A DNA stretch of 64,000 bases, taken from Nocardia sp. NBC_00508 (lineage in GTDB: Bacteria > Actinomycetota > Actinomycetes > Mycobacteriales > Mycobacteriaceae). Positions 15,349-23,731 of this stretch are shown piece by piece. The notes beneath the pieces are model-generated. The model was not told the DNA's origin and made no database searches. It saw only the letters and a program-made list of their open reading frames with translations. The stretch lies in contig NZ_CP107852.1 of NCBI RefSeq assembly GCF_036346875.1, positions 4,154,001-4,218,000 of the forward strand, read 5' to 3'. Position 1 is the first letter of the stretch; the number at the start of each line of letters is the position of its first letter. The position numbers and the translations under genes were made by a program.

Positions 15349-16350
15349 TCAGCTGACTGGCTCGCGGAGTTCCGGTGCGAGGCCGAACAGCGGGAACAGC
15401 TTTTCGGTGTCGAGGAAGAAGGTCAGGCCGGCGATGGTGTCGCCGTCGAGTTCCAGCACCGTGATGGACCATGGCACCCATACGCCCGGCTCGGTGCCGG
15501 GCTTGTAGTGGCCGAAGGCGGGCAGGCCGTTGGCGCCTTCCAACCGGACCAGTCGCGAGTCGCGGCAGGCGCTTCCGCTGCCGAGCATGAAAGCGGCCAC
15601 GTTCTCCGGGCCGGAGATCCACAGTTCGATCGGCGGCATGGACAGGGCCACATCCGCTTTCAGCAGGGAGGTGAGTGTGTCCATGTCATAGGCCTCGAAC
15701 GCCTTGACGAAGTTGTCCACCAGTCTGCGCTGGTCCTCGTCGGTCTCGTCGTAGGTGTGGGTGGCCATCGGCTGAACCTTGGACATGGTGGCCCGCGCCC
15801 GCTGCAGCGCGCTGTTCACCGACGCGGGTGACATGGTGAGCGCCTCGGCGGTCTCGTTGGCGGAGAAGCGCAGTACCTCGCGCATGATCAGGATGGCGCG
15901 CTGCGTGGCGGGCAGGTGCTGGCAGGCGGCGACGAAGGCCAGGCGCAGCGTGTCCTTCGCGCTGGCGTGCTCGGCCGGATCGGCGCCGAAGGCGAGCGCG
16001 TTCGGGATGGGCTCGATCCAGACGTAATCGGGCTGCGGCGCGGGCAGCGGCGAATCCGGCCGCGACGGGCCCGACAGATCCATCGGCCGGGCCCGGCGTT
16101 GCGGGCCGTCGAGCATGTCCAGGCAGACGTTCGTGGTGATCTTGTACAGCCAGGATCGGAGGCTGGCACGACCTTCGAACGACGCATAGGACTTCCATGC
16201 GCGGGTGAAGGTCTCCTGCACCGCGTCCTCCGCTTCGAAGGAGGAGCCGAGCATGCGGTAGGCGTACGCGCACAGCTCTCTGCGATGGGCCTCGAACGAG
16301 GCGAGTACATCGGGAGCGAGGCCCGCGGGGGAGCCGGGCGAGTCGTTCAT
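15349..16350 (-). CDS. ECF sigma factor with C-terminal SnoaL-like domain (SigG-type)
   Basis: A 333-residue sigma-70 family protein. Region 2 spans about residues 17-85 (AYRMLGSSFEAEDAVQETFTRAW, LRSWLYKITTNVCLD) and region 4 about 150-205 (LPATQRAILIMREVL, SANETAEALTMSPASVNSALQRAR). An NTF2/SnoaL-like domain of roughly 120 residues follows. This is the architecture of mycobacterial SigG and relatives, in which the C-terminal domain replaces a separate anti-sigma factor as modulator. The ATG at 16350 is preferred; a GTG nine bases earlier is possible. The divergent VOC gene is a plausible target. I see no link to the sterol genes. Confidence 0.83.
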   Translation of the reverse strand: MNDSPGSPAGLAPDVLASFEAHRRELCAYAYRMLGSSFEAEDAVQETFTRAWKSYASFEGRASLRSWLYKITTNVCLDMLDGPQRRARPMDLSGPSRPDSPLPAPQPDYVWIEPIPNALAFGADPAEHASAKDTLRLAFVAACQHLPATQRAILIMREVLRFSANETAEALTMSPASVNSALQRARATMSKVQPMATHTYDETDEDQRRLVDNFVKAFEAYDMDTLTSLLKADVALSMPPIELWISGPENVAAFMLGSGSACRDSRLVRLEGANGLPAFGHYKPGTEPGVWVPWSITVLELDGDTIAGLTFFLDTEKLFPLFGLAPELREPVS

Positions 16351-16535
16351 GGGTGTCACCCTGCCACAGGCCACCGACACAAAACAGGCCTCGAACTCGA
16401 GAGGTCGCTACCAATCAAGATCATTAAACCTGTTCGGTTTGTGGGACGTGTCACCTGTTCTGTGGCGATGAGTTCACCGTCGATGGCCCGTCATATCCAG
16501 TGACACGAACGGATGCGCTCGAAAGGACGACGCCC

Positions 16536-16955
16536 ATGAGCAGCAAGATGATCTTCATCAATCTCCCCGTCGACGACCTGAACCGGTCGAAGACCTTCTA
16601 CGAAGCGCTGGGCTGGAAGGTCAACCAGGAGTTCACCGACGACAACGCCGCCTGCATCGTGGTCGACGACAACATCTGCCTGATGCTGCTCACCAAGGAT
16701 TTCTTCACCACCTTCAGCAAGCGGCCACTGGCCGACACGAAGGTGGCGATCAATGCCGCGTACGCGCTGTCGCTCGGCAGTGCCGCAGAGGTCGACAGCC
16801 TCACCGCCGCCGCACTCGCCGCGGGAGCGACCGAAGAGGTGAACGAGGACAAGCGCGCGCAGGAGGCGCAGGTCGGCATGCACGGCCGCACGTTCATCGA
16901 CCCGGACGGGCACCAGTGGGAGCCGTTCTGGATGGACTACCCGGGCAGCAACTGA
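16536..16955 (+). CDS. VOC-family (glyoxalase/bleomycin-resistance-like) protein
   Basis: A 139-residue protein with the paired beta-alpha-beta-beta-beta modules of the vicinal oxygen chelate fold. It has FINLPVDDLNRSKTFYEALGW at the N-terminus and FIDPDGHQWEPFWMD at the C-terminus. It belongs to the PhnB/DGPF-like branch commonly found beside ECF sigma factors. The ATG at 16536 has GAAAGGACG upstream. Divergence from the SigG-type sigma gene, 185 bp away, suggests control by that factor. A detoxification or metal-binding role is likely; the substrate is unknown. Confidence 0.8.
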   Translation: MSSKMIFINLPVDDLNRSKTFYEALGWKVNQEFTDDNAACIVVDDNICLMLLTKDFFTTFSKRPLADTKVAINAAYALSLGSAAEVDSLTAAALAAGATEEVNEDKRAQEAQVGMHGRTFIDPDGHQWEPFWMDYPGSN

Positions 16956-17060
16956 CATCGGCGCACGGCCCGGTGCCCCTCGCGCCACCAGCCAATTTGG
17001 GCGCGAGACGTTTATCGGACTGTGATCTAGGTTACTCTTTCCCGGGTACGAGCAGGGGGG

Positions 17061-17092
17061 CCCACCTGCGGGACGATGGTCCCGCAGGTGGG
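17061..17092 (+). promoter_or_regulatory. Perfect 14-bp hairpin in the ehuB leader region
   Basis: CCCACCTGCGGGAC (17061-17074) and GTCCCGCAGGTGGG (17079-17092) form a perfect inverted repeat around GATG. It ends 25 bp before the ehuB ATG and just ahead of its ribosome site (GGACGGGAGAG). It could be a repressor operator, an attenuator or a terminator for the VOC gene; it lacks a T-run. Confidence 0.6.
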
Positions 17093-17117
17093 GATATGCA
17101 GGACGGGAGAGTTTCGG

Positions 17118-17993
17118 ATGAGGGTTGGTATCGGACGGTGGCGGCGCACACTAGCGGTGGCGTTATCGGCCGCGGCGGTCGCCATGTTGGCCGGATGTGG
17201 GTTGGGGGGTGATGGTGCCGCGGCGGTCACCTATGCGGAGGCAAAGAGTTCGGGCAAGATCAAGGTCGGCTTCGCCAACGAGGCGCCATGGGCTTTCCTC
17301 GACGAGAAAGGCGAACTGACCGGGTACGCACCCACCGTCGCCCGCGCGGTGCTGAAGAAGTTGGGCATCAATGAGGTCGAGGGCGTGGTCACCGACTTCG
17401 ACGGGCTCATCGACGGGGTGCGGGCGAAGAACTACGCGTTCGTCGCCGCAGGCATGTTCATCAATCCGAAGCGTTGCGAGAGTTCGGATTTTGCGATTCC
17501 CGACTATCGGGTGGGTTCCGCGTTCCTGGTGCCGAAGGGCAACCCGCGCGATATCACCCGGTTCGAGGACATCACCAGAGCGAACGTGCGCATCGCGACC
17601 TTGGGTGGTGCGGTGGAGAACGGATATGCCGAGAGCTCGGGTGTTCCATCGAATCTGATCGAACCGATGGCCAAGCAGGACGATATTCTGCGCGCGGTGC
17701 GCAATAACGATGTATACGGCGGCGCTATGCTGGATGTCACCGCGTCGTGGCTGGTCAAGAACAACCCGGATGCCAACTTGGAGGTCACCTCCTCTTTCCA
17801 GTTCAGTGCCAAGCCCGACGTGGGCACGTTCAACTTCCGCCTGGACGATGATCAGTTCCGCGAGGACTTCAACCGTGAGCTGCGTGCGCTGCACGAGAGC
17901 GGTGAGTGGCTGAAACTGGTCGAGCCGTTCGGGCTGACTGCCGCGAACGAACCGGACCCGTCTCGCACCACCGAGCAGTACTGCACGGCCTGA
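17118..17993 (+). CDS. ehuB: Solute-binding lipoprotein of an amino-acid/ectoine-type ABC transporter (EhuB-like)
   Basis: A 291-residue family 3 solute-binding protein. It has a signal peptide and lipobox MLAGC (Cys27), so it is anchored outside the membrane. Mature segments such as KIKVGFANEAPWAFLDEKGE, VARAVLKKLGINEVEGVV, GMFINPKRC and EPFGLTAANEPDPSRTTEQYC follow the EhuB pattern of ectoine/hydroxyectoine transporters, including the conserved cysteines. The ATG at 17118 is preferred because the signal peptide begins there. Three downstream genes supply two permeases and the ATPase. Ectoine is the best guess for ligand, a polar amino acid the alternative. Confidence 0.78.
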   Translation: MRVGIGRWRRTLAVALSAAAVAMLAGCGLGGDGAAAVTYAEAKSSGKIKVGFANEAPWAFLDEKGELTGYAPTVARAVLKKLGINEVEGVVTDFDGLIDGVRAKNYAFVAAGMFINPKRCESSDFAIPDYRVGSAFLVPKGNPRDITRFEDITRANVRIATLGGAVENGYAESSGVPSNLIEPMAKQDDILRAVRNNDVYGGAMLDVTASWLVKNNPDANLEVTSSFQFSAKPDVGTFNFRLDDDQFREDFNRELRALHESGEWLKLVEPFGLTAANEPDPSRTTEQYCTA

Positions 17994-17996
17994 GTC

Positions 17997-18722
17997 TTGT
18001 TCGACAACATCGATATCTACTTCGAGCGCATACTCGAGGGACTTCCGTTCACGCTGTGGGCCGCGGTGGGTGGAATCGCGCTCACGGTGGCGCTGTCGTT
18101 TGTGGCGGGGATCGCGATGCTGTCGCGATCCCGGCCCGTCCGTTTCGTCACCAGGGTTTATGTCGAGGGGTTCCGCGGCAGCTCCGAGGTCGTGCAGCTG
18201 TTCTTCTTCGCGGTGGCGGTCCCGATCTTCTTCGGCGTCTCACTCGGTGCGACGGCGGAGGGTCTGCTGCTCATCGGCGTTATCGTGCTCGGGCTCAATC
18301 ACGGCGCGTATGGTGCGGAGATTGTCCGCGGCGCGATTCAATCCGTGTCAACTACACAACTAGACGGTGCGATAGCACTGAATCTAAGTCCGCTGCAGCG
18401 CATGTGGCGGGTAGTTCTGCCACAGGCTGTGGTCGAGATGCTGCCCTCGTTCAACAATCTGTTCATACAGTTGGTGAAGAGCACGGCGCTGCTGAGTTTC
18501 ATTGCCACGCCGGAGATATTCAAGAAGGCCGACGAACTGCGGGCCGTGCCGGCGTTCGCCCGTGAGCTCGGCCTGATCTACGCTCTCGAGCTGGTCTTCT
18601 ACCTGCTGTTCGCCATCGCTGTCACGGTGATCATGCGGGTGCTGGAGCGCCTGGCGGCGCGGCGGGTCGGCCGGCCGCCGGTGCACCGCGCCCGCCGAAT
18701 GACCATGGGGGTGAGTTCCTGA
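17997..18722 (+). CDS. ehuC: ABC transporter permease (EhuC-like)
   Basis: A 241-residue polar amino acid-type permease with about five membrane helices. The EAA loop is recognisable around GAIALNLSPLQRMWRVVLPQA, where the ATPase docks. The probable start is TTG at 17997, three bases after the ehuB stop, with no clear Shine-Dalgarno, so it depends on coupling to ehuB. Its stop overlaps the next gene's ATG. It would form the membrane channel as a heterodimer with the following permease. Confidence 0.77.
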   Translation: MFDNIDIYFERILEGLPFTLWAAVGGIALTVALSFVAGIAMLSRSRPVRFVTRVYVEGFRGSSEVVQLFFFAVAVPIFFGVSLGATAEGLLLIGVIVLGLNHGAYGAEIVRGAIQSVSTTQLDGAIALNLSPLQRMWRVVLPQAVVEMLPSFNNLFIQLVKSTALLSFIATPEIFKKADELRAVPAFARELGLIYALELVFYLLFAIAVTVIMRVLERLAARRVGRPPVHRARRMTMGVSS

Positions 18723-19399
18723 TGTCGAAATGGCGCTGGGATCGGTTCTTCGAAGCCTTCCCCTACATCTGGGACGGGTTGCAGGTCACCATCCAGTTCA
18801 CGCTGCTCGGCTCACTGGTTGCCTATCTGCTCGGCTTGGCCTTCGCGGTGATCCGGCAACTGCAGATACCAGTGGTGGACCAGTTGCTCTGGGCGTTCAT
18901 CGAATTGGTGCGCAGCACACCGCTGCTGGTGCAGATCTTCGTCCTGTACTGGATAGTTCGCCCGGACCTGCTCGGCGGGTTCACCATCGAAACGCAGCGG
19001 CTGATCGTGGGTGTGACAGCGCTCGGTGTGCACTACGCCTGCTATACCTCGGAGGTCTTCCGGGCCGGGATCGACGCTGTTCCGCGGGGTCAGTGGGACG
19101 CGGCAACGGCGCTGAGCCTGCCGCGCGCCAGGGCTTGGACCGGCGTGATCCTCCCGCAGGCGGTGCCGCGGGTATTGCCCGCACTCGGCAACTACACCAT
19201 CGCTATGTTCAAGGAAGTGCCGCTGCTGTCCTCGATCGTCATCCTGGACATGGTTTATCAGGTCAAGACCGCCTACGCGGCCGACACCGGTGGCGCCGGC
19301 CCCGAGGCGTGGTTCGCCGCGGGCTTGACCTTCTTGGCGTTGAGCTATCCGTGCTCGATCTTGGTTCGGAAATTGGAGCGACGTGTCGGAACAGTCTGA
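18722..19399 (+). CDS. ehuD: ABC transporter permease (EhuD-like)
   Basis: A 225-residue second permease of the His/Glu/ectoine class. It has hydrophobic segments from about residue 20 (VTIQFTLLGSLVAYLLGLAF) and a typical ELVRSTPLLVQIF helix. The EAA loop reads WDAATALSLPRARAWTGVILPQA. TGATG overlap with ehuC and a 17-bp overlap with the ATPase gene show tight coupling. Together with EhuC it forms the transmembrane channel. Confidence 0.77.
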   Translation: MSKWRWDRFFEAFPYIWDGLQVTIQFTLLGSLVAYLLGLAFAVIRQLQIPVVDQLLWAFIELVRSTPLLVQIFVLYWIVRPDLLGGFTIETQRLIVGVTALGVHYACYTSEVFRAGIDAVPRGQWDAATALSLPRARAWTGVILPQAVPRVLPALGNYTIAMFKEVPLLSSIVILDMVYQVKTAYAADTGGAGPEAWFAAGLTFLALSYPCSILVRKLERRVGTV

Positions 19400-20222
19400 A
19401 TCCCAGCCCACCGCCACCGAGCGTGCCGCGCCGGAGCCGCCCGGTTCCGCGGATGCGATGATCCGGTTCACCGATGTGGAGAAGTACTTCGGCGAAGTGA
19501 TGTGCCTGAGCGAGCTGAACTTCGCGGTGTCGCCGGGCGAGTTCGTGACCTTGATCGGTCCGTCCGGTTCCGGCAAGACAACGATCCTGCGCCTGCTGAT
19601 GACGCTGGAGCGGGTGTCGAAAGGCACCATCGAGGTCGCCGGGGAGTACCTCAGCCACATGCACAAGGGCGCCCGGCTGGTGCCCGCGGACGAGGCGCAT
19701 CTGCGCCGGGCGCGCAAGAAGATCGGCATGGTATTCCAGCAGTTCAATCTGTTCCCGAACATGAATGTGCTGCGCAACGTCACTGAAGGCCCGATCCGCA
19801 GTCTCGGCAAACCGAAGGGGGCGGCGGAGGCGCGGGCGGTGGAGCTGCTCGAGCTGGTCGGTCTCTCCGACAAGACGACTGCTCGGCCGACTCAGCTGTC
19901 GGGCGGGCAGCAGCAGCGGGTGGCCATCGCCCGGGCGCTCGCCATGGAACCCGAGGTGCTGCTGCTGGACGAGGTGACATCGGCGCTGGATCCCGAGTTG
20001 GTGGCCGGTGTATTGCATCTGCTGAAGGACATCGCCGTGACCACTGACATCACGTTCTTGTGTGTTACGCACGAAATGCAGTTCGCGCGTGACGTTTCCG
20101 ATCGGGTGATGATGTTCGACTCCGGCCGGGTGATCGAGGACGGCGATCCGGAGAAGATCTTCACCGACCCCGATCACGACCGCACGCGGGAATTCCTGCG
20201 TGCGGTGCTGGACCGGGCCTGA
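19383..20222 (+). CDS. ehuA: ABC transporter ATP-binding protein (EhuA-like)
   Basis: A 279-residue ATPase. Walker A is GPSGSGKT (about residue 60), the Q-loop is VFQQFNLFPNMNV, the signature is LSGGQQQR, Walker B with catalytic Glu is VLLLDEVTSALDP, and the H-loop is CVTHEM. A polar N-terminal extension of about 25 residues precedes the domain. The GTG start is inside ehuD, so the four genes form one operon. The gene converges on echA19 with only 20 bp between stops and no clear terminator, so readthrough in both directions is possible. Confidence 0.82.
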   Translation: MSEQSESQPTATERAAPEPPGSADAMIRFTDVEKYFGEVMCLSELNFAVSPGEFVTLIGPSGSGKTTILRLLMTLERVSKGTIEVAGEYLSHMHKGARLVPADEAHLRRARKKIGMVFQQFNLFPNMNVLRNVTEGPIRSLGKPKGAAEARAVELLELVGLSDKTTARPTQLSGGQQQRVAIARALAMEPEVLLLDEVTSALDPELVAGVLHLLKDIAVTTDITFLCVTHEMQFARDVSDRVMMFDSGRVIEDGDPEKIFTDPDHDRTREFLRAVLDRA

Positions 20223-20242
20223 GCTGTCAGGTCGGCAGGGGC

Positions 20243-21025
20243 TCAGCTGCCGGTGAAGGTCGGCGTGCGCTTCTGGGCGAACGCCTTCGGGCCTTCCTTG
20301 GCGTCGGCCGAGCGGAACACCGCCATGCCGAGCTTGGCGTCGATCTGGAACGCGTCTTCCTCCGGCATGGCCTCGGTCTCCCGGATGGTCCGCAGGATGG
20401 CCTGCACCGCGAGGGGGCCGTTCGCGGCGATCTGCCCGGCGAGGTCCAGTGCCTTGTCCAGTGCCGTTCCGTCCGGCACCACGTGCCCGATCAGGCCGAT
20501 CTCCTTGGCTTCCGCCGCGGTGACGTGCCGACCGGTGAGCAGGATGTCCGCGGCGACGGTGTAGGGGATCTGGCGGACCAGCCGCACCGCCGAGCCGCCC
20601 AGCGGGAACAGGCCCCAACGCGCTTCGGACACACCGAATTTCGCGCTCTCGCCGGCCACGCGGATATCGGTGCCCTGCAGGATCTCGGTGCCGCCCGCGA
20701 TGGCAGGGCCCTCGACCGCCGCGATCAGCGGCTTGGTGAGCCTGCGGCCCTTGAGCAGCGCCTCGATCTTGGACAGATCCCAGCCGCCGCCCGCGAACGA
20801 GTCGCCGGGGTGCTGGGCGGTCATCGCCTTGAGATCGGCGCCCGCACAGAACGCGCCGCCTGCGCCGGTCAGGATCGCCACCCGGATGTCCGGATCGTTG
20901 TCCACCTGGTCCCAGGCGTCACGCATGATCGCCATCATCTCCGCCGACAGCGCGTTGCGCGCCTCGGGCCGGTTCATGGTGACGATGAGGACATGGTCGC
21001 GCTTCTCGACGAGGCAGTGCGGCAT
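20243..21025 (-). CDS. echA19: Steroid enoyl-CoA hydratase EchA19
   Basis: A 260-residue crotonase (M. tuberculosis EchA19, 263). EchA19 hydrates the double bond of steroid enoyl-CoAs during cholesterol side-chain beta-oxidation. Conserved blocks are VTMNRPEARNALS, the oxyanion hole AFCAGADLKAM and AAVEGPAIAGGTEILQGTDIRVA, and FGVSEARWGLFPLGG, which holds the catalytic Glu region. The ATG at 21025 has AGGAG 9 bp upstream. It diverges from fadD19 across a KstR-like site, the same pairing as Rv3516/Rv3515c. Confidence 0.9.
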   Translation of the reverse strand: MPHCLVEKRDHVLIVTMNRPEARNALSAEMMAIMRDAWDQVDNDPDIRVAILTGAGGAFCAGADLKAMTAQHPGDSFAGGGWDLSKIEALLKGRRLTKPLIAAVEGPAIAGGTEILQGTDIRVAGESAKFGVSEARWGLFPLGGSAVRLVRQIPYTVAADILLTGRHVTAAEAKEIGLIGHVVPDGTALDKALDLAGQIAANGPLAVQAILRTIRETEAMPEEDAFQIDAKLGMAVFRSADAKEGPKAFAQKRTPTFTGS

Positions 21026-21059
21026 TGCTGATTCTCCTGACTAGAGCCTTGTCAGAAAC

Positions 21060-21073
21060 AGTAACACGTTCTA
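21060..21073. promoter_or_regulatory. KstR-like operator between echA19 and fadD19
   Basis: AGTAACACGTTCTA fits TnnAACnnGTTnnA except for the first base. Its last TA opens a TATTTT hexamer (21072-21077) that could be the fadD19 -10 element. Confidence 0.8.
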
Positions 21074-21078
21074 TTTTT

Positions 21079-22734
21079 ATGGCTGTGAGCCACAACATAG
21101 CGGACCTTGTCGAACACGCCATCGACCTGATGCCCGACCGCGTCGCGCTGGCCGACGACGGCCGCGAGGTCACCTACGCCCAGTTGGAGGAGCGGGCCAA
21201 CAAACTCGCTCACTACCTGCAAGAACAGGGAGTCCAGCCGGGCGAAAAGGTGGGCATCTACTCACGCAACACGATCGAGGCCGTCGAGGCCATGGTCGCG
21301 ATCTTCAAGGCGCGGGCCGTGATGATCAACGTGAACTTCCGATATGTCGAGAACGAGTTGCAATACATCTTCGACAACTCGGACATGGTCGCGCTGATCC
21401 ACGAGCGTCGCTACAGCGACAAGGTCGCCGCGGTTCGTGCGAACACCCCGATGCTGCGCACCGTCATCGTCGTGGACGACGATACGACCGGCACGGTGGC
21501 GACCGCAGCGGATTCGGTGGAATACGAGGCGGCGCTCGCGGGTGCCTCGGGTGAGCGCGACTTCGGCGAGCGATCCCCGGACGACCTGTACATGCTCTAC
21601 ACCGGCGGTACCACCGGCATGCCCAAAGGCGTGATGTGGCGCCAGGAGGACGTGTGGCGTGTGCTCGGTGCCGGCATCAACTTCGTCACCGGCGAATACG
21701 TCCAGGACGAATGGGAATTGGCCAAGGTCGGGGCGGGCAGTCCGCCCATGGTGCGGTGGCCGATTCCGCCGATGATCCACGGCGGCGCGCAGTGGGCGAC
21801 GTTCCACAGCCTGTTCGGCGGGGGCAAGGTTGTGATGATCCCGGAGTTCTCGGGGCACGGGGTGTGGCAGGCGATCGACAAGCACAAGATCAACCTGATC
21901 TTCATCACCGGCGACGCGATGGCGCGCCCGATGCTGGACGCGCTGATCGAAGGCAACCCGGAAACCGGTCAGCCCTACGACCTTTCGAGCCTGTACGTGA
22001 TGGCCAGCAGTGCGGCGCTGTTCTCACCCGCCCTCAAGGACCAGTTCCTCGAGCTGCTGCCGAACCGGATGATCTCCGACTCGATCGGATCCTCCGAGAC
22101 CGGTTTCGGCGGGCTGTCCATCGTGGCCAAGGGCGCGACGCACACCGGAGGCCCGCGGGTGAAGATCGACGCCTCCACCGAGGTGCTCGACGAGGACGGA
22201 AACCCGGTGCAGCCCGGCTCCGGGCAGGTCGGCATCCTGGCGCGGCGCGGGCACATCCCGCTCGGCTACTACAAGGACGAAGCCAAGAGCGCGGCGACAT
22301 TCAAGGAGTTCAACGGGATTCGCTACGCCATCCCCGGCGACTTCGCCAGGGTCGAGGAGGACGGCACGGTCACGATGCTCGGCCGTGGCTCGGTCAGCAT
22401 CAACAGCGGCGGCGAGAAGATCTACCCCGAGGAGGTCGAGGGCGCGCTCAAGACGCACCCGGAGATCTTCGATGCGCTGGTGGTCGGCATCGAGGACGAA
22501 CGCTGGGGCCAACGGGTGGTCGCGGTCGTGCAATGTCGCGGCGGAAACCGGCCGACCCTCGAGGAACTGCGGCCGATGCTCACCCAGGAAATCGCCCCGT
22601 ACAAACAGCCCCGCAGCGTCTGGTTCGTCGACGAGATCAAGCGCTCCCCGGCGGGCAAGCCCGACTACCGCTGGGCCAAGGAGCAAACCCAGGCCCGTCC
22701 CGCGGACGACCACCTCGAGGCGAATTCGAAGTAG
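21079..22734 (+). CDS. fadD19: Steroid-CoA ligase FadD19
   Basis: A 551-residue ANL-family ligase (M. tuberculosis FadD19, 548). FadD19 forms CoA thioesters of cholestenoic acids and is needed for C24-branched sterol side chains in Rhodococcus. The P-loop is YTGGTTGMPKGVMW. Later blocks are SIGSSETGFGG (A5), GDFARVEEDGTVTMLGRGS (A7), SINSGGEKIYPEEVE (A8), and KRSPAGKPDYRWAKEQ with the catalytic Lys. The N-terminus MAVSHNIADLVEHAID parallels the mycobacterial start, so I keep ATG 21079. Promoter geometry would also suit a leaderless GTG at 21085. Confidence 0.93.
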   Translation: MAVSHNIADLVEHAIDLMPDRVALADDGREVTYAQLEERANKLAHYLQEQGVQPGEKVGIYSRNTIEAVEAMVAIFKARAVMINVNFRYVENELQYIFDNSDMVALIHERRYSDKVAAVRANTPMLRTVIVVDDDTTGTVATAADSVEYEAALAGASGERDFGERSPDDLYMLYTGGTTGMPKGVMWRQEDVWRVLGAGINFVTGEYVQDEWELAKVGAGSPPMVRWPIPPMIHGGAQWATFHSLFGGGKVVMIPEFSGHGVWQAIDKHKINLIFITGDAMARPMLDALIEGNPETGQPYDLSSLYVMASSAALFSPALKDQFLELLPNRMISDSIGSSETGFGGLSIVAKGATHTGGPRVKIDASTEVLDEDGNPVQPGSGQVGILARRGHIPLGYYKDEAKSAATFKEFNGIRYAIPGDFARVEEDGTVTMLGRGSVSINSGGEKIYPEEVEGALKTHPEIFDALVVGIEDERWGQRVVAVVQCRGGNRPTLEELRPMLTQEIAPYKQPRSVWFVDEIKRSPAGKPDYRWAKEQTQARPADDHLEANSK

Positions 22735-22746
22735 ACCCCCGGCGAC

Positions 22747-22781
22747 CGGTCGGGCCCCGCGCCCTCGCAGCGGCCCGACCG
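22747..22781. terminator. Hairpin between fadD19 and the toxin gene
   Basis: CGGTCGGGCC (22747-22756) pairs perfectly with GGCCCGACCG (22772-22781). It lies 12 bp after fadD19 and 27 bp from the end of the convergent toxin gene. Confidence 0.7.
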
Positions 22782-22807
22782 CGGCATCCGGCATGACACC
22801 CCTGGAG

Positions 22808-23161
22808 TCAGCGTCGACGATCGGTCTGCCTCGGATGCCCGGTCCCGGCGAGGGGCAGGTACAGAATCCGGTTGGCGTCGTCGATCGCGTACCAGATCCG
22901 GCCGCCACCGGTGATCTCATATTGCCATTGCTCCAACTCCGCACCGCCGAGCTTCACCGACCCGAGGTCGTACTTCAGTCGATGCTGCCGCGAAGGATTC
23001 GCGGCGCTTCGCGGGTCGCTGGTGATATCGACCCAGGCTCGATCGAGGTTGCCGGGTGCTTGGGCGAGCAGCTCGGCCCATCCTCGCGCCGCGTTCAGAT
23101 TGTGCACCACAACTCGCCAGGGATTTGGGCGCGGAACCTCATCGCCTCTGTGGAGTTTCAT
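22808..23161 (-). CDS. RelE/ParE-fold toxin candidate of a type II toxin-antitoxin pair
   Basis: A 117-residue basic protein with a RelE-like pattern: a helical N-terminus (GWAELLAQAPGNLDRAWVDI), a LKYDLGSVKLGG strand, QWQYEITGGGRIWYAID, and a C-terminal LYLPLAGTGHPRQTDRRR. In such toxins the ending and the aromatic/basic residues cut ribosome-bound mRNA or inhibit gyrase. The ATG overlaps the stop of the upstream 154-residue gene (ATGA), the usual antitoxin-first arrangement. It is inserted between fadD19 and fadE27. Function is inferred from fold pattern and layout only. Confidence 0.65.
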   Translation of the reverse strand: MKLHRGDEVPRPNPWRVVVHNLNAARGWAELLAQAPGNLDRAWVDITSDPRSAANPSRQHRLKYDLGSVKLGGAELEQWQYEITGGGRIWYAIDDANRILYLPLAGTGHPRQTDRRR

Positions 23162-23622
23162 TCCGCACGTCCCGGACGGGATACCTCGCTGAAGTCCGAC
23201 GGGTCGAACGGTCCGGCCAGTCGATGTGCCAATTCCGGCTGGGCGTATATCTCGGCTGTGTGCTGCCAGGCGACGAGATCCCGGGCGAACGGGGTGAACA
23301 GTCCGGTATCGGCTCCGGCAATCAACTGATCCAGCAGTTCAGCGGCCGCCTCGGCGCGACCGGTGTCCGGTAGCCATTTCAGCCAGGGCAGTTCTTCCTC
23401 GAAGACTTCCTCCGCCAGGCTGCGGTTCGATTTGGCGATGATGGCGATGGTTCGGGCGAGCAGGCGCAATGCCGTCTCCTTGGCCTCGAAGCGTTCGGAA
23501 CGAGACAGCACCAGATTCTCGGCGTCGCGGCGCTCCAGTATGACGTCGGCATCGGCCAAAGCGGGAAACACCGATGTTTGCTTGCGAATCAAGTCGCTGA
23601 ACGGGAAGCTCTTTGCGGTCAT
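23158..23622 (-). CDS. Putative antitoxin (Phd-like) partner of the RelE-like protein
   Basis: A 154-residue acidic protein. The N-terminal part (FPFSDLIRKQTSVFPALADADVILERRDAENLVLSRSER) has the look of a Phd/YefM-type DNA-binding domain. The C-terminal part is helical and acidic (LAEEVFEEELPWLKWL) and would wrap the toxin. It overlaps the toxin gene by 4 bp. Interleaved palindromes at 23639-23655 lie 17 bp upstream and are good autoregulatory operators. It is longer than a typical Phd antitoxin; its function rests on pairing. Confidence 0.6.
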   Translation of the reverse strand: MTAKSFPFSDLIRKQTSVFPALADADVILERRDAENLVLSRSERFEAKETALRLLARTIAIIAKSNRSLAEEVFEEELPWLKWLPDTGRAEAAAELLDQLIAGADTGLFTPFARDLVAWQHTAEIYAQPELAHRLAGPFDPSDFSEVSRPGRAE

Positions 23623-23638
23623 ACGCCTACTTTACTCC

Positions 23639-23655
23639 ACTTCTGAAGTAGTTCA
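23639..23655. promoter_or_regulatory. Overlapping palindromes upstream of the antitoxin gene
   Basis: ACTTCTGAAGT (23639-23649) and TGAAGTAGTTCA (23644-23655) are both inverted repeats and interleave. Toxin-antitoxin operons are usually self-repressed at such sites, so this is a candidate operator. Confidence 0.5.
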
Positions 23656-23731
23656 GTATATGGGTCTAATCGGCGAACTCGGCACGGTAGTCGGCCCGTC
23701 ATGGCGGCGGGCGGACTCGGTGGTATTCCCT

